64,000 bases of DNA from CAVQMB01 sp963713445 (GTDB lineage Bacteria; Pseudomonadota; Gammaproteobacteria; Competibacterales; Competibacteraceae): positions 1 through 64,000 of the forward strand of contig CAVQMB010000019.1 of NCBI GenBank assembly GCA_963713445.1, written 5' to 3'. The translations under genes and the position numbers were made by a program. The stretch's first letter is position 1; every line of letters begins with the position of its first letter. The notes beneath the pieces were generated by a model, which was given only the letters and a program-made list of their open reading frames with translations, was not told the DNA's origin and did not search any database. Positions 1-10,893 of the stretch are shown here, one piece after another.

Positions 1-1972
1 CATCACAACTATTGTTATTACGTACTTGATGATCCTGAGATCCCGGACGCCGACTATGATCGGCTGTTGCGCGAACTGCAGCAACTGGAACAACAATATC
101 CCGAGCTGATCACGCCCGATTCGCCGACCCAGCGGGTCGTGCGGCACCCGCCAGCGGTTTTACCGAAGTCGAACACCGGGTGCCGATGCTGTCGCTGGAA
201 AATGCCTTTAGCGACGAAGAGGTCGTCGCTTTCGACCGACGCCTGCGGGAGCGGCTCGAAATCGAGACGGTGGGCTATGTTGCTGAACCCAAACTGGATG
301 GATTGGCGGTAAGCCTGCGTTATGAGGACGGGCGTCTGGTGCGCGGTTCAACCCGGGGTGATGGTACCCGCGGCGAGGATGTGACCCACAATATCCGCAC
401 CATCGACGCGGTCCCGCTGCGGTTGCGCGGCCAGAACTGGCCCGCTGTGCTGGAGGTGCGCGGCGAGGTGTTCATGCCCAAGGCCGGATTTGAGGCCTTC
501 AATCGGCAGGCTGTGGCACACGGCGAGCGGACTTTCGCCAACCCGCGCAACGCTGCGGCTGGCAGCCTGCGCCAGCTGGATCCGAAAGTGACGGCCAAGC
601 GCCCGTTGGATATTTTCTGCTATGCCCTCGGCGAGGTCGATGGCGGTGAGACGCCCGAATGCCAGAGCGCGCTGTTGGGCTGGTTACGAGATCTGGGCTG
701 CGCACCAGCCCGGAATGGCGCCGTGTCGAGGCTGTGACCGGTTGTCTGCAGTACTACCGGAATCTGCAGTGGCGGCGCGACGACCTGGATTATGAGATCG
801 ATGGTGTAGTCTACAAAGTCGATCATTTCGGGCAGAGACGGACACTGGGCACCGTTGCCCGGGCGCCGCGCTGGGCCATAGCCCACAAGTTTCCGGCGCG
901 CGAGGCAGTTACCAGGGTGCTCGCGATCGAGGTCCAGGTCGGGCGTACCGGTGCCCTGACGCCGGTGGCGCGGCTGGCACCGGTTACCGTGGGGGGGGTG
1001 ACGGTAACGGACGCGACGCTGCACAACCTGGACGAGATCCGACGCAAGGATGTGCGGGTTGGCGACACGGTGACTGTGCGCCGGGCCGGTGACGTCATAC
1101 CGGAAGTGGTCCGGGTGGTGACTGAGCAGCGCCCGGCCGACGCCGCCGAATTTGACATGCCGGAAGCCTGTCCCGTGTGTGGCTCGACGGTCGAACGGGT
1201 CGCTGGCGAAGCCGTGCACCGCTGTGTCGGGGGCTTATTCTGTCCGGCCCAGCGGCGTAGTCACTGGGGCGTTTTGCCAGCCGCCGGGCCATGGATATCA
1301 ACGGTCTGGGTGACAAGCTTATTGAGCAACTGGTCGATCGCGAACGGGTGAGCAGCCCGGCCGATCTGTACCAGCTGGAGGCCGCGACGCTCGCGGGACT
1401 GGACCGCATGGCCGCGAAGTCGGCGGCCAATCTGATCGCGGCCCTGGAGCGCAGCAAGGCAACCACAGTCGCCCGATTTCTCTACGCCCTGGGCATTCGT
1501 GAAGTCGGCGAAGCCACCGCGCAGGCGCTGGCAACTCATTTCGGCACGCTGGAGGCGCTGCAGGCAGCGGATGAACAGGCGCTCCAGGAAGTGCCGGACG
1601 TGGGCCCGGTGGTGGCGGCCCATGTCCATGCCTTTTTTCGGGAGAAGCACAATCACGACGTTATCAACCGGCTGTTGCAGGCCGGCATCCACTGGCCGGA
1701 GGTGGCCCCCCGCCGCGAAGCGGCACCACTGAGTGGGCGCAGTTTCGTGTTGACCGGGACACTGGAGGGGTTCTCCCGGAACAAGGCCAAAGCACGTCTG
1801 GAAGCGCTGGGTGCCAAGGTGACGGGTAGTGTTTCCGGGAAGACGGATTATGTGGTTGCCGGGGCCGATCCGGGCAGTAAATTGGTTAAAGCCCGCGAAC
1901 TTGACGTACCCATCATCGATGACCACGCTGAAGGCATTGCTGCGTGGCGAATCCCTACCGCCAGGAGATTAA
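1..1972 (+). CDS. ligA: NAD+-dependent DNA ligase LigA, 5'-truncated by the window edge and frameshifted
   Basis: LigA seals nicks in DNA during replication and repair, using NAD+. The window opens inside the N-terminal domain (HHNYCYYVLDDPEIPDADYD). The adenylation motif EPKLDG, with its catalytic Lys, follows near 287-305; then the OB region, a four-Cys zinc finger (CPVC near 1170, then CVGG and FCPAQ near 1223-1250), the helix-hairpin-helix region and a BRCT domain starting near 1735. The frame changes at about 139, 700, 1255-1275 and 1930. In the corrected last frame the protein ends ...LLRGESLPPGD at the TAA 1970-1972, three bases before the next ATG. LigA is normally essential, so the shifts are probably sequence errors. 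Confidence 0.9.
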
Positions 1973-1974
1973 GC

Positions 1975-3024
1975 ATGAGTCATTATCGCATCGCCGTGAT
2001 CCCCGGCGACGGCATCGGCAATGAGGTCGTGCCCGAGGGCATCCGCGTGCTGGAGGCGGTCGGGCGCGCTTCGCGATCAGCTTCGAGTGGGACGAGCTTC
2101 CCTGGAGCTGCGAGTACTACGCGCAACACGGGCGCATGATGCCGGAGGACGGACTGGAGCGGATCCGCGGGCACGACGCCATCTTTCTGGGCGCGGTCGG
2201 CTACCCGGGTGCCGGACCACGTCTCGCTGTGGGGCCTGCTGATCCCGATCCGGCGCGAGTTCCAGCAGTACGTGAACCTGCGCCCGGTGCGGCTGCTGCC
2301 GGCGTGCGGTCGCCGCTGGCGGGACGCGGGCTCGGCGACATCGACTTCTGGTCGTGCGCGAGAACAACGAGGGCGAGTACTCGGAGATCGGCGGCCGGCT
2401 CTACCCCGGCACCGAGGACGAGATGGCCGTGCAGGAGAATGTCTTCACCCGCCGCGGCGTCGACCGCATTCTGCGCTACGCCTTCGAGCTGGCGAGAAGC
2501 GCCCGCAAGCGGCACCTGACCTCGGCGACCAAGTCCAACGGCATCATCCACACCATGCCGTTCTGGGACGAGCGCTTCGCGGCCATGGCCGACGACTATC
2601 CCGAGGTGCGTACCGACCAGTACCACATCGACATCCTGACCGCCCATTTCGTGCTGCACCCCGACTGGTTCGACGTGGTGGTGGGCTCGCAACCTGTTCG
2701 GCGACATCCTGTCCGACCTGGGGCCGGCGGCGACCGGCACCATCGGCATCGCGCCGTCGGCCAACATCAATCCGGAGCGCGAGTTTCCCTCGATGTTCGA
2801 GCCGGTGCACGGCTCGGCGCCGGACATCGCCGGCCAGGGCATCGCCAATCCGATCGGCCAGATCTGGTCGGGCGCCATGATGCTGGAGCATCTCGGCCAT
2901 GCGAGGCCGCGGCGGCGATCGTGGAGGCGATCGAGACGGTGCTGGCCGAGGGGCCGCGGACCCCCGACATGGGCGGCAAGGCGACGACTGGGAACTTGGC
3001 CGGGCCATCGCTGAGGTATTGTGA
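1975..3024 (+). pseudogene. Tartrate/D-malate dehydrogenase-type (isopropylmalate dehydrogenase superfamily) gene, heavily frameshifted
   Basis: This is a member of the isocitrate/isopropylmalate dehydrogenase superfamily, the NAD-dependent beta-decarboxylating dehydrogenases. Pieces in all three frames join into one protein of about 350 aa: start MSHYRIAVIPGDGIGNEV, then DAIFLGAVGYPG, VPDHVSLWGLLIPIRREFQQ, VVRENNEGEYSEIGGR, SNLFGDILSDLGPA and MFEPVHGSAPDIAGQG. The SLWGLLIPIRR variant and the NEGEYSEIGGR loop fit the tartrate dehydrogenase / D-malate dehydrogenase branch (TtuC/DmlA) better than LeuB. I count about seven frame changes in 1.05 kb. It starts 3 bases after ligA, and its stop overlaps a GTG of the next gene. 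Its GC is above its neighbours in places. Real decay and sequence error cannot be told apart here. Confidence 0.72.
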
Positions 3025-3026
3025 CC

Positions 3027-3954
3027 ATGCGGGCGGTGTTGCTTAGTGCCGGTGATGATCCGGCGGCATGGCAGGATGCGTTCGCCCGGGCCATGCCGGA
3101 GCTCGAGCTGGCGATTGGCGCGGATGCACCCGATCCCGAGACGGTCACTGCTGCGCTGGTCTGGAAGCCGTCACCCGGCGCGCTGGCACGGTTTCCGAAT
3201 CTGCGGGTGATCCAAGGGCTCGGCCATGGTGTGGACTATCTGTTCGACGATCCGGAGCTACCGCGGCAGGTACCCATCGTAAGATTGGTCGATCCGGAGC
3301 TGGTCCGGCAGATGAGCGAATACGTTTGCGCCGCCGCGTTATGGTGGCATCGCTGTTTCGACGTTTACCGTACCCGGCAGCGCGCCGCTCGCTGGGAACA
3401 GCTGCAGCCGCGGCAGACCAGCGAGCGCCACGTCGGGGTGCTGGGCCTGGGCGCTATCGGCGCCGACTGTGCCCTGCGCCTGGCCGGACTCGGTTTCACC
3501 GTGCATGGCTGGAGCCGGCAACCCAAGCAACTCGATGGCATTGTCTGCCATCATGGTTCTGGCGGGTCGACGCATGCCTTGCCGCCAGTCATATTCTGGT
3601 TTGCCTGTTGCCGCTTACACCGGAGACCAGTGGCATCATCAATGCGGCGACGCTGGCAAAACTGCCGCACGGAGGCTATTTCATTAACGTCGCCCGCGGC
3701 GGCCATGTGGTGGAGCCCGATTTGCTGGCGGCACTGGACAGCGGGCAGCTGTCCGGGGCTATGCTGGATGTCTGTGCCGAGGAACCGGCACCGTCTACTA
3801 TCCCTTCTGGACTCACCCGAAGGTTCGGCTGACGCCCCACGTCGCCGGACTCACTATGCCCGAGACCGCGGCACCGCTGATTGCGGACAACCTGCGCCGG
3901 CTTGGCTGCGGTCAGCCACTGCGAAACCGGGTCGATCTAGTGCGGCGTTACTGA
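3027..3954 (+). CDS. GhrA-type glyoxylate/hydroxypyruvate reductase (D-2-hydroxyacid dehydrogenase), frameshifted
   Basis: NAD(P)H-dependent reductase of the D-isomer 2-hydroxyacid dehydrogenase family, about 309 aa once repaired, close to the GhrA length. Visible features are the N-terminal part with LRVIQGLGHGVDYLFDD, the Rossmann motif GVLGLGAIGADCA, the substrate/cofactor Arg region INVARGGHVVEPDLL, the Glu in CAEEP and the catalytic His in LTPHVAGLT. The frame shifts near 3565 and near 3805; the corrected C-terminus ends RNRVDLVRRY at the TGA 3952-3954. An alternative GTG start at 3021 overlaps the stop of the preceding dehydrogenase. With that gene it could form a tartrate to hydroxypyruvate to glycerate route (inference). 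Confidence 0.75.
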
Positions 3955-3992
3955 ATATAAGCGGCGCCATATCAGTCTTGTCGTGACTGCAG

Positions 3993-6900
3993 TCAGCGCA
4001 GCCAGTCTCGTGCGTTCTGGAACAGCCGCAGCCACGATGCGTCCTCGCCCCAGCCGTCCGGGTGCCAGGACCATTGCGCGGTGCGGAATACCCGCTCCGG
4101 GTGTGGCATCAGGATAGTGACCCGACCATCGTCATTGGTGAAGCCGGTGAGGCCAAGGGGCGAGCCGTTGGGATTGTCGGGATAGTTTTCGCTGGGCCGG
4201 CCGTGGTGGTCGACGAAGCGCAACGTAGCCAGCCGTTCGGCCACCGCCCGGTCAGCGCCAGTCGACGTCGTGAACTCCGCGCGGCCTTCGCCATGGGCGA
4301 TGGCGACCGGCATACGCGATCCCGCCATACCCTGAAAAAACAGCGAGGGCGAATCCAGCACCTCGACCATGCTGAAGCGGGCTTCGAACTGTTCGGAACG
4401 GTTGCGCACGAAGCGTGGCCAGTGCGAGGCGCCGGGGACCAGATCGCGCAGCGTTGCCAGCATCTGGCAACCGTTGCAGACGCCCAGCGCGAAGCGGTCG
4501 GCGCGTCCCAGAAACTCGGCGAACTGAGCGCGCATGGCGGCGTGGTAGAGGATTGATTTGGCCCAGCCCTGGCCGGCACCCAGCACGTCGCCGTAGGAGA
4601 AACCGCCGCAGCCCGCCAGACCATGAAAATCGGACAGGCGGTGGCGACCGGCGAAAAGGTCGCTCATGTGGACGTCGACGGCGTCGAAACCGGCGCGGTC
4701 GAAGGCGGCCGCCATCTCGATCTGCCCGTTCACGCCTTGTTCGCGCAGCACAGCGACCCGGGGGCGGCTGCCGCGGGCTATGAACGGGGCGGCGACGTCG
4801 TCCGTCGGATCGAAACTCAGCGCCGCGTGCAGCCCGGGATCGGTGCTGTCCAGAAGGGTGTCGAAGGCTTCGCGGGCGCATTCGGGGTCATCGCGCAGGG
4901 CCTGCATGCGGTAGCTGGTTTCCTCCCAGACGCGATGCAGCGCCAGCCGTGATTCATCCAGCACGACAGTGTCACGCCGAGCGGATGACCAGTCGATCAC
5001 CGGGCACTACCGGACCGAGCACGTGGCTGCAGCCGGCCAGACCGGCCCAGCGAGCCGGTTCATCACGGCCGCGCGGTCGGCGGCCCGGATCTGCAGCACG
5101 GCGCCAGGTTCTTCGGCGAACAGGGCCGCCAGAGGGTGATTGGCTGGCGAATGTCAGCCGGACCGTCAAAGCCGCAGTGGCCGGCAAAAGCCATCTCGCA
5201 CAGCGTCGCCAGCAGACCGCCGTCGGAACGGTCATGATAGGCCAGCAAAAGACCGGAGCGGTTGAGCGACTGCACCGACTCAAACAAAGCGTTCAGGTCG
5301 GCCGGGTCGTCCAGATCGGCGGGGTTGTCGCCCAGCTGGCCGTAGACCTGGGCCAGGCAGGAGCCGCCCAGCCGGTTTTTGCCGCGTCCCAGGTCGATCA
5401 GCAGTAACTCGCTATCACCCTGATCGGTACGCAACTGCGGCGTCAGGGTGCGGCGGATGTCCTCGACGGGCGCGAACGCCGAGACGATGAGCGACAGCGG
5501 CGACGGACACTGGTCTTCGCCGGCAGTGGTGTGCCAGACCGTCTTCATCGACAGCGAATCCTTGCCGACAGGAATGGTGATGCCCAGCGCCGGGCACAGC
5601 TCCATGCGCCACTGCGCGCACGGTATCGAACAGCGCCGCATCCTCGCCGGGGTGTCCGGCCGCCGCCATCCAGTTGGCCGACAGTTTGACGTCACCGAGG
5701 TGGTCGATCGCCGCGGCTGCGATATTGGTGATGGCCTCAGCCGACCGCCAGCCGGCCCGATGCCGCAGGGTTCAAGCAAGGCGACCGGGCGCGCTCGCCC
5801 ATCGCCATGGCTTCGCCGGTCTGATTCCGGAAACCGCTGGCGGTAACGGCAACGTCGGCGACCGGAACCTGCCACGGGCCGACCAATTGATCGCGGCTTA
5901 CCAGGCCACCGACGGTGCGGTCGCCGATCGTGATCAGAAAGGTCTTGGCCGCCACGGTGGGAAACCGCAGCACCCGGCGGAGTGCCACATGCAGCGCGAT
6001 ACCGCTGCATGCCAGCGGTTGCGCGGACGGCGGGTCGTGGCGTGCATCGCGGGTCATCCGCGGCGGTTTGCCGAGCAGCAGCGAGAGCGGCATATCGACC
6101 GGCGCCCGGCCCAGCAGGCGGTCATCCACGAGCAACTGCTCCTGCCCGGTGGCGGCGCCCAGCACCGCATACGGGCAGCGCTCCCGCTCGCAGAGCTCGC
6201 CGAACCTCGCCAGGGCATCACCGGCAATGGCCAGTACATAGCGTTCCTGGGCTTCATTGCACCATAGTTCGCGCGGACTCATGCCGGAATCGGCGCTGGG
6301 GATCTCACGCAGCTCGACGCGGGCACCGCGACCGGCGTCATGGACCAGTTCGGGCAGGGCATTGGACAGACCGCCGGCGCCGACATCGTGGATGGACAAG
6401 ATCGGGTTGTGCTCGCCCAGCGCCCAGCAGCGGTCAATCACTTCCTGGCAGCGGCGCTGGATTTCGGCGTTGTCGCGCTGTACTGACGCGAAGTCCAGAG
6501 CCTCGGCACCGCGACCGCTGGCCCGGCTGGAGGCGGCGCCACCACCGAGGCCGATCAGCATGGCTGGGCCGCCCAGCACCACGATCGGAGTGCCGGCGGG
6601 TAGCGCTGCCTTGGCAACGTGATCGGCCCGGATGTTGCCCAGTCCACCGGCGATCATGACCGGTTTGTGGTAGCCGTACCAGTGTTCTTGATGACGCAGC
6701 TCGAAGCTGCGGAAATAACCGCACAAGGCCGGGCGGCCAAACTCATTATTATAGGATGCGGCGCCGATCGGGCCGTCCAGCATGATGTCCAGCGCCGAGG
6801 CGATCCGGCCGGGCCGGCCGTGGGTCGGCCGATTCCCACGGTTGCGGGAAATCCTCGATACGCAGATGGGATACCGAAAAGCCCACCAGTCCGGCCTTGG

Positions 6901-7885
6901 GTCGCGCACCGCGGCCGGTCGCACCTTCGTCCCGGATCTCGCCGCCGGCGCCGGTGGCCGCGCCGGGGTAGGGCGACACCGCGGTCGGGTGATTGTGAGT
7001 TTCGACCTTCATCAGGATGTGGACGGGCTCGTCGTGGTAGCGATAGCCGCCATTCCCTCCAGCGGGGAAAAACCTGAGTGCGCGCTGCCCGGCGATGACT
7101 GACGCGTTGTCATGGTAAGCCGACAGCACGCCCGCGGGCGCCCGCTCATGAGTGCAGCGGATCATCTCGAACAGGGAATGCGCCTGGGGTTTCCCGTCGA
7201 CGATCCAGCGGGCATTGAAAATCTTGTGCCGGCAGTGTTCGGAATTGGCCTGGGCGAACATCATCAGTTCGGCGTCGGTGGGATCGCGCCCCAGTTTGCG
7301 GAACGCCGCCACCAGATAATCGATCTCGTCGGCCGCCAGGGCCAGACCCAGCGCCTCGTTGGCCTCGGCCAGGGCTTTTGACCCAGCGGCCAGCACCGCG
7401 ATGGTCTGCAGCGGCCGTGGGGCGGCGTGTTCAAACAACAGCGCAGGGTCGGCGTCGCCTGCAAGCACCACCTGGGTCATGCGGTCGTGCAGCAGTGGCC
7501 CGGCGGCGGCAAGCCGCTGCCGCGACAGCGGTTCAGTGGTCGTAAGCCTCCAGGCAATGCCGCGCTCGATGCGGTGTACCTTGCCCAGCCCGCATTGGCG
7601 GGCGATATCGGTGGCTTTGGACGACCACGGTGACAGTGTACCCGGGCGCGGGGTGACCAGCAGATCGGCCGGACGGGGTGCCTGAGGGTGAGTGGCATCC
7701 GGGCCGTAGCGCAGCAGTTGCTCCAGTACCTGGCGTTCTCCGGCGGTCAGCGGCGCATCGAGCTCGACAAAATGCTGGTAACGCGCCGCGATCTCGACCA
7801 GGTCGGGTAGCGGGTCAAGCAACCGGATGGAAAGGCGGGCGAGCCGGAAGGGGGACAGTGCCGGACTACCGGGGAGAACAAGCAT
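3993..7885 (-). CDS. purL: Phosphoribosylformylglycinamidine synthase PurL (large, single-chain type), frameshifted
   Basis: FGAM synthase converts FGAR, ATP and glutamine to FGAM in purine synthesis. The locus has room for about 1297 aa, the normal size of the fused proteobacterial enzyme. From the N-terminus (MLVLPGSPALSPFRLARLS) one sees the linker and AIRS-like synthetase domains (NSEHCRHKIFNARWIVDG, MKVETHNHPTAVSPYPGA, GAGGLSNALPELVHD, ITIPVGKDSLSMKT) and a C-terminal class I glutaminase (LREQGVNGQIEMAAAF; catalytic Cys in FALGVCNGCQM; His/Glu in ILMPHPERVFR). At least six frame changes lie near 6820, 5780, 5765, 5750, 5600 and 5050-5135. Every domain is present, so this looks like an intact gene read with indel errors. 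It is convergent with the GhrA-type gene. Confidence 0.92.
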
Positions 7886-7977
7886 GCTGTTGGATCATCG
7901 GGTAGATTGAATTCTGCGCGCATGATACTGGAAAAGCGCGGTGGCCGGTTAGCGGGGCCGGCGTGGTTAGTGCAGGA

Positions 7978-9933
7978 TCAATTCAACAGTATGTCTGACA
8001 AAGGCATGGACTCGCCGATCAGGTGGCCCTGAGCGCAGTCAATTTCGAGCTCCTTCAGCAGCGCCAGTGTGCATTCGGTCTCGACGTATTCCGCGACCGT
8101 CTTGACGCCTAGCATATGGGCAATGTGGATTATGGTTTGCACCAGTTCCCGATCGATCGGATCGTCCGTCATGCGACGTATCAATGTGCCGTCCAGTTTG
8201 ATGTAGTCGACCGGCAGATCCCGCAGGTACCCCACAGTCGTCATGCCACTACCAAAATCATCGATCGCAAACCGGCAGCCGTGTTGCTTGAGCCGGCGGA
8301 TGAACCCGGACGACCTGCCCCGATCGGCAATTGCCGCCGTCTCGGTGATCTCGATGCAAAGCGTCGACCCCGGCACCTGAGTGCGTTGCAGCTCGCCGAC
8401 GATGTAGTCGTAGAGCTCGGGGTGGTCGAGCGAATAAGCTGAGATATTGATGCTGACCAGCATTGGTTGTGGCAACCGGGCCTTATGGGCGGCCAGCCAT
8501 TCCAGAACCCCGCTGATGACGTGACGGTCGAGTCGAGTCGAAAGGCCGAAGCGTTCGGCGGCATGCAGGAAATCGTTCGGCATCACCAGCGTTCCGTCGG
8601 GCTCGACCAGTCGTAGCAGAATTTCGTAGCTGGGCACATCACAGCTACCCGCGTTGACCGGAGCAATCGGTTGACAGAAGAATTGCAGGCGCTTGTCGTC
8701 GAGCGCCTGGTTGAGGCGGTATACCCAGTGGATTTCCCGATAACGCTGGTGCAGATCAGCGTCGCCGTCGTGGTAGACGTGCACGCGGTTGCGGCCTCCC
8801 TCTTTGGCCATCATGCAGGCCGTGTCCGCCATCCTCAGCGCAACATCATCACTAGGGCAATTGGCGTCGATCGACGACAGGCCAATACTGACACCTACCG
8901 ATAACATTTGTCCGTGCCAGGCAAAGCGGAACTCTTCAACCTGGCGTCGCAGCTGCTCAATGCGTGTCCGCGCCTTCGCCAGATCGCAATCCAGCATCAA
9001 CAGGGCAAATTCGTCGCCGCCCAGGCGAGCTACGACATCGTCATCGCGGACGCTGTGCTGAAACAAACCCGCTAGCTGGCGCAGCAGATTGTCGCCGGCC
9101 ACATGACCGGATGTGTCGTTGATAATCTTGAACAGATCAATGTCCAGATACCCGAGCACGTGCCGGGTATCGTGATCCCGGGCGGAGGCGAGCGCCCGGT
9201 CAAGACAGACCTCGAACTGGCGCCGGTTGTAGAGTCCGGTTAGCGGGTCATGAGTGGCCTGATAGTGCAATTCGCGCTGTGCGGCATGCAGCTTGTCGAC
9301 AGTTTCCCGAAGGCGCTCGATGGCCAGGGCTGAGGCAATCTTGGTGGCCGCCATCGAGGCGATGGTGGTCATGATTTCCAGATGTTCCGGGGTATAGAAG
9401 TTCGCTTGCGGGTGCTCGGAATCGATGACCCCGATGACCTTGCCTTCAAAGAAGATCGGCACGGCCAGTTCCGACTGGCGGGCCTCGTCATCCAGGATGT
9501 ATCGATCATCGGTTTGGGTGTCCCGCACCAGCTCCGGCTCGCCGGTCACCGCGACTGCACCAACGATGCCCTTGCCAAGCGGAACAACGATGGGATCGAG
9601 AATTTCCTTGGCAACCGGATTCTTGGGTCCGTGGGCCGCCCGCTGGATGAGCGTCTGACCGCTTTCATCAAGCAGATAGATTACGCAGTCCAGAAAGCCG
9701 AGCTGTGCGATGGCACTCTTGGCGACCAACCACAATATGTCATCCATCGACGACTGTTGCAGCAGACCAAGAGCCAGCTCGTTGATGATCTGCAGATAGT
9801 GGGCCCGGCGTTTGAGGTCTTGATAAAATCCGTTGATGCCTTGATCGACCAAGTAACAATCCTCGAACGTTATCCGTGGGCTAAACGACGCTTCCTCGCT
9901 GCCTGTTTCGGCCTTTAGTATCGGTCTTCCCAC
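7978..9933 (-). CDS. GAF-GGDEF-EAL c-di-GMP synthase/phosphodiesterase
   Basis: A 651-aa cytoplasmic signalling protein with no membrane segment. Order: a GAF sensor at about 55-215, a GGDEF diguanylate cyclase at about 240-400 with the active motif RLGGDEF, and a C-terminal EAL phosphodiesterase. The inhibitory I-site RxxD (RDDD) lies exactly five residues before GGDEF. The EAL domain keeps the metal and catalytic positions: EIL in place of EAL, INIS, ITET, IDDFGSG, KLDG, AEYVET and AQGH. Both domains therefore look active, which suggests a bifunctional enzyme gated by the GAF ligand. The start is a GTG at 9933. It follows the MshEN-like repeat gene by 39 bases on the same strand, probably in one operon. 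Confidence 0.9.
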   Translation of the reverse strand: MGRPILKAETGSEEASFSPRITFEDCYLVDQGINGFYQDLKRRAHYLQIINELALGLLQQSSMDDILWLVAKSAIAQLGFLDCVIYLLDESGQTLIQRAAHGPKNPVAKEILDPIVVPLGKGIVGAVAVTGEPELVRDTQTDDRYILDDEARQSELAVPIFFEGKVIGVIDSEHPQANFYTPEHLEIMTTIASMAATKIASALAIERLRETVDKLHAAQRELHYQATHDPLTGLYNRRQFEVCLDRALASARDHDTRHVLGYLDIDLFKIINDTSGHVAGDNLLRQLAGLFQHSVRDDDVVARLGGDEFALLMLDCDLAKARTRIEQLRRQVEEFRFAWHGQMLSVGVSIGLSSIDANCPSDDVALRMADTACMMAKEGGRNRVHVYHDGDADLHQRYREIHWVYRLNQALDDKRLQFFCQPIAPVNAGSCDVPSYEILLRLVEPDGTLVMPNDFLHAAERFGLSTRLDRHVISGVLEWLAAHKARLPQPMLVSINISAYSLDHPELYDYIVGELQRTQVPGSTLCIEITETAAIADRGRSSGFIRRLKQHGCRFAIDDFGSGMTTVGYLRDLPVDYIKLDGTLIRRMTDDPIDRELVQTIIHIAHMLGVKTVAEYVETECTLALLKELEIDCAQGHLIGESMPLSDILLN

Positions 9934-9972
9934 GCCGGTCTGTCCAGGACATGCCGGGTGTTGCCGGCTTCG

Positions 9973-10893
9973 CTATAGATCCTCGGTGTAAATTACGTAG
10001 AGTGGTTCGATCGAAGTCTCGTAGCGTATCGACAGACAGTGGCTGAAAGGCGGGATGGTGGTTTGTACAGGGCCGTGCTGGCAGTCATAGCCGAGCCTGC
10101 CGAGACGATTGCACAACAAGTCGTTGAGATCGGTCAGTTTCCGGGCAACGGCCTGTTCGCCAGATGGATCATCCAGACTGTTATTGGCTGAGGCGTTGCC
10201 GCCGATCAGATGATTCCACGAGCTGAGCAGAAGCACGCTGATCGAGTAATAGGATTTCTTCTGGAAGAATCCTTTCTTCTTGATGACATAGCGCGTAGCG
10301 TACACATTGTACTGATTGGGTGGTGGCAGTTCTTTGTCGGCAGCGACGGCTTTCGCCACCGATCCCTCGCTGTAGAAAAACTCATGAATTAATTTGACGG
10401 ATTGCTCGATTACCGCGTGATCGAAGGTGTCCTCAAGCACATCCGCCAGTTCCAGATGGTCGACATTGGTGGCTTGCTTGAAATCAGCGAGGTGTCGGTA
10501 CATGTCGTTCTGGCTGAGATAGCCCAGAGCGATCAGGGCCTCACCGAGATAAAAGTGATTATTGCTTTGCGCTTCAAGGAGATCATGGAGTTGCGCCTCC
10601 TTGATGAAGCCCATCGCTATGGCCACTTCGCCGAACTTACGTTTGTTGCCCTGTTGCGCTGCCAGAATCTGATCAACGTCCTTCTGGGTGAAATAGCCGT
10701 GTTTGATGCCCAGTTCCCCCAGCAGTGCCCGGTGCTGTTTCTGGAGCCGAACCGCTGCGGCAATTTGCGCCTGACTAACCACCCCGTTTTGGACCAGATA
10801 ATCGTTGAAAAACTGTTCTCTGCCTGGGGTTTTGTCGAGCTTGAGATCGCGAGTCGATTCCACGAGTTTCTCGTTGGCTACAGGTAAGGGCAT
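9973..10893 (-). CDS. Protein with four tandem MshEN-like repeats, candidate c-di-GMP effector
   Basis: A 306-aa soluble protein if started at the ATG 10891-10893; the frame stays open to 11022, but the extra N-terminus is low complexity. Four 24-residue units start at residues 28, 57, 86 and 115, exactly 29 apart. Each fits the MshEN pattern (x-hydrophobic-G-xx-hydrophobic pair-xx-G-hydrophobic pair-x4-L-x3-L-xx-Q), for example LLGELGIKHGYF, KFGEVAIAMGFI and YLGEALIALGYL. MshEN units bind c-di-GMP in type II secretion and MshE ATPases; no ATPase domain is present here. The C-terminal half (150-306) is unrecognised, with a faint resemblance to CheX-like domains. Its partner is the downstream GGDEF-EAL gene. 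The repeats are seen directly; ligand binding is inferred. Confidence 0.65.
   Translation of the reverse strand: MPLPVANEKLVESTRDLKLDKTPGREQFFNDYLVQNGVVSQAQIAAAVRLQKQHRALLGELGIKHGYFTQKDVDQILAAQQGNKRKFGEVAIAMGFIKEAQLHDLLEAQSNNHFYLGEALIALGYLSQNDMYRHLADFKQATNVDHLELADVLEDTFDHAVIEQSVKLIHEFFYSEGSVAKAVAADKELPPPNQYNVYATRYVIKKKGFFQKKSYYSISVLLLSSWNHLIGGNASANNSLDDPSGEQAVARKLTDLNDLLCNRLGRLGYDCQHGPVQTTIPPFSHCLSIRYETSIEPLYVIYTEDL

Noticed and set aside
1291..2139. Apparent LigA-dehydrogenase fusion protein
   Set aside because: The frame runs through only because an indel near 1930 hides the ligA stop; in the corrected frame ligA ends at 1972 and the next gene starts at its own ATG (1975).
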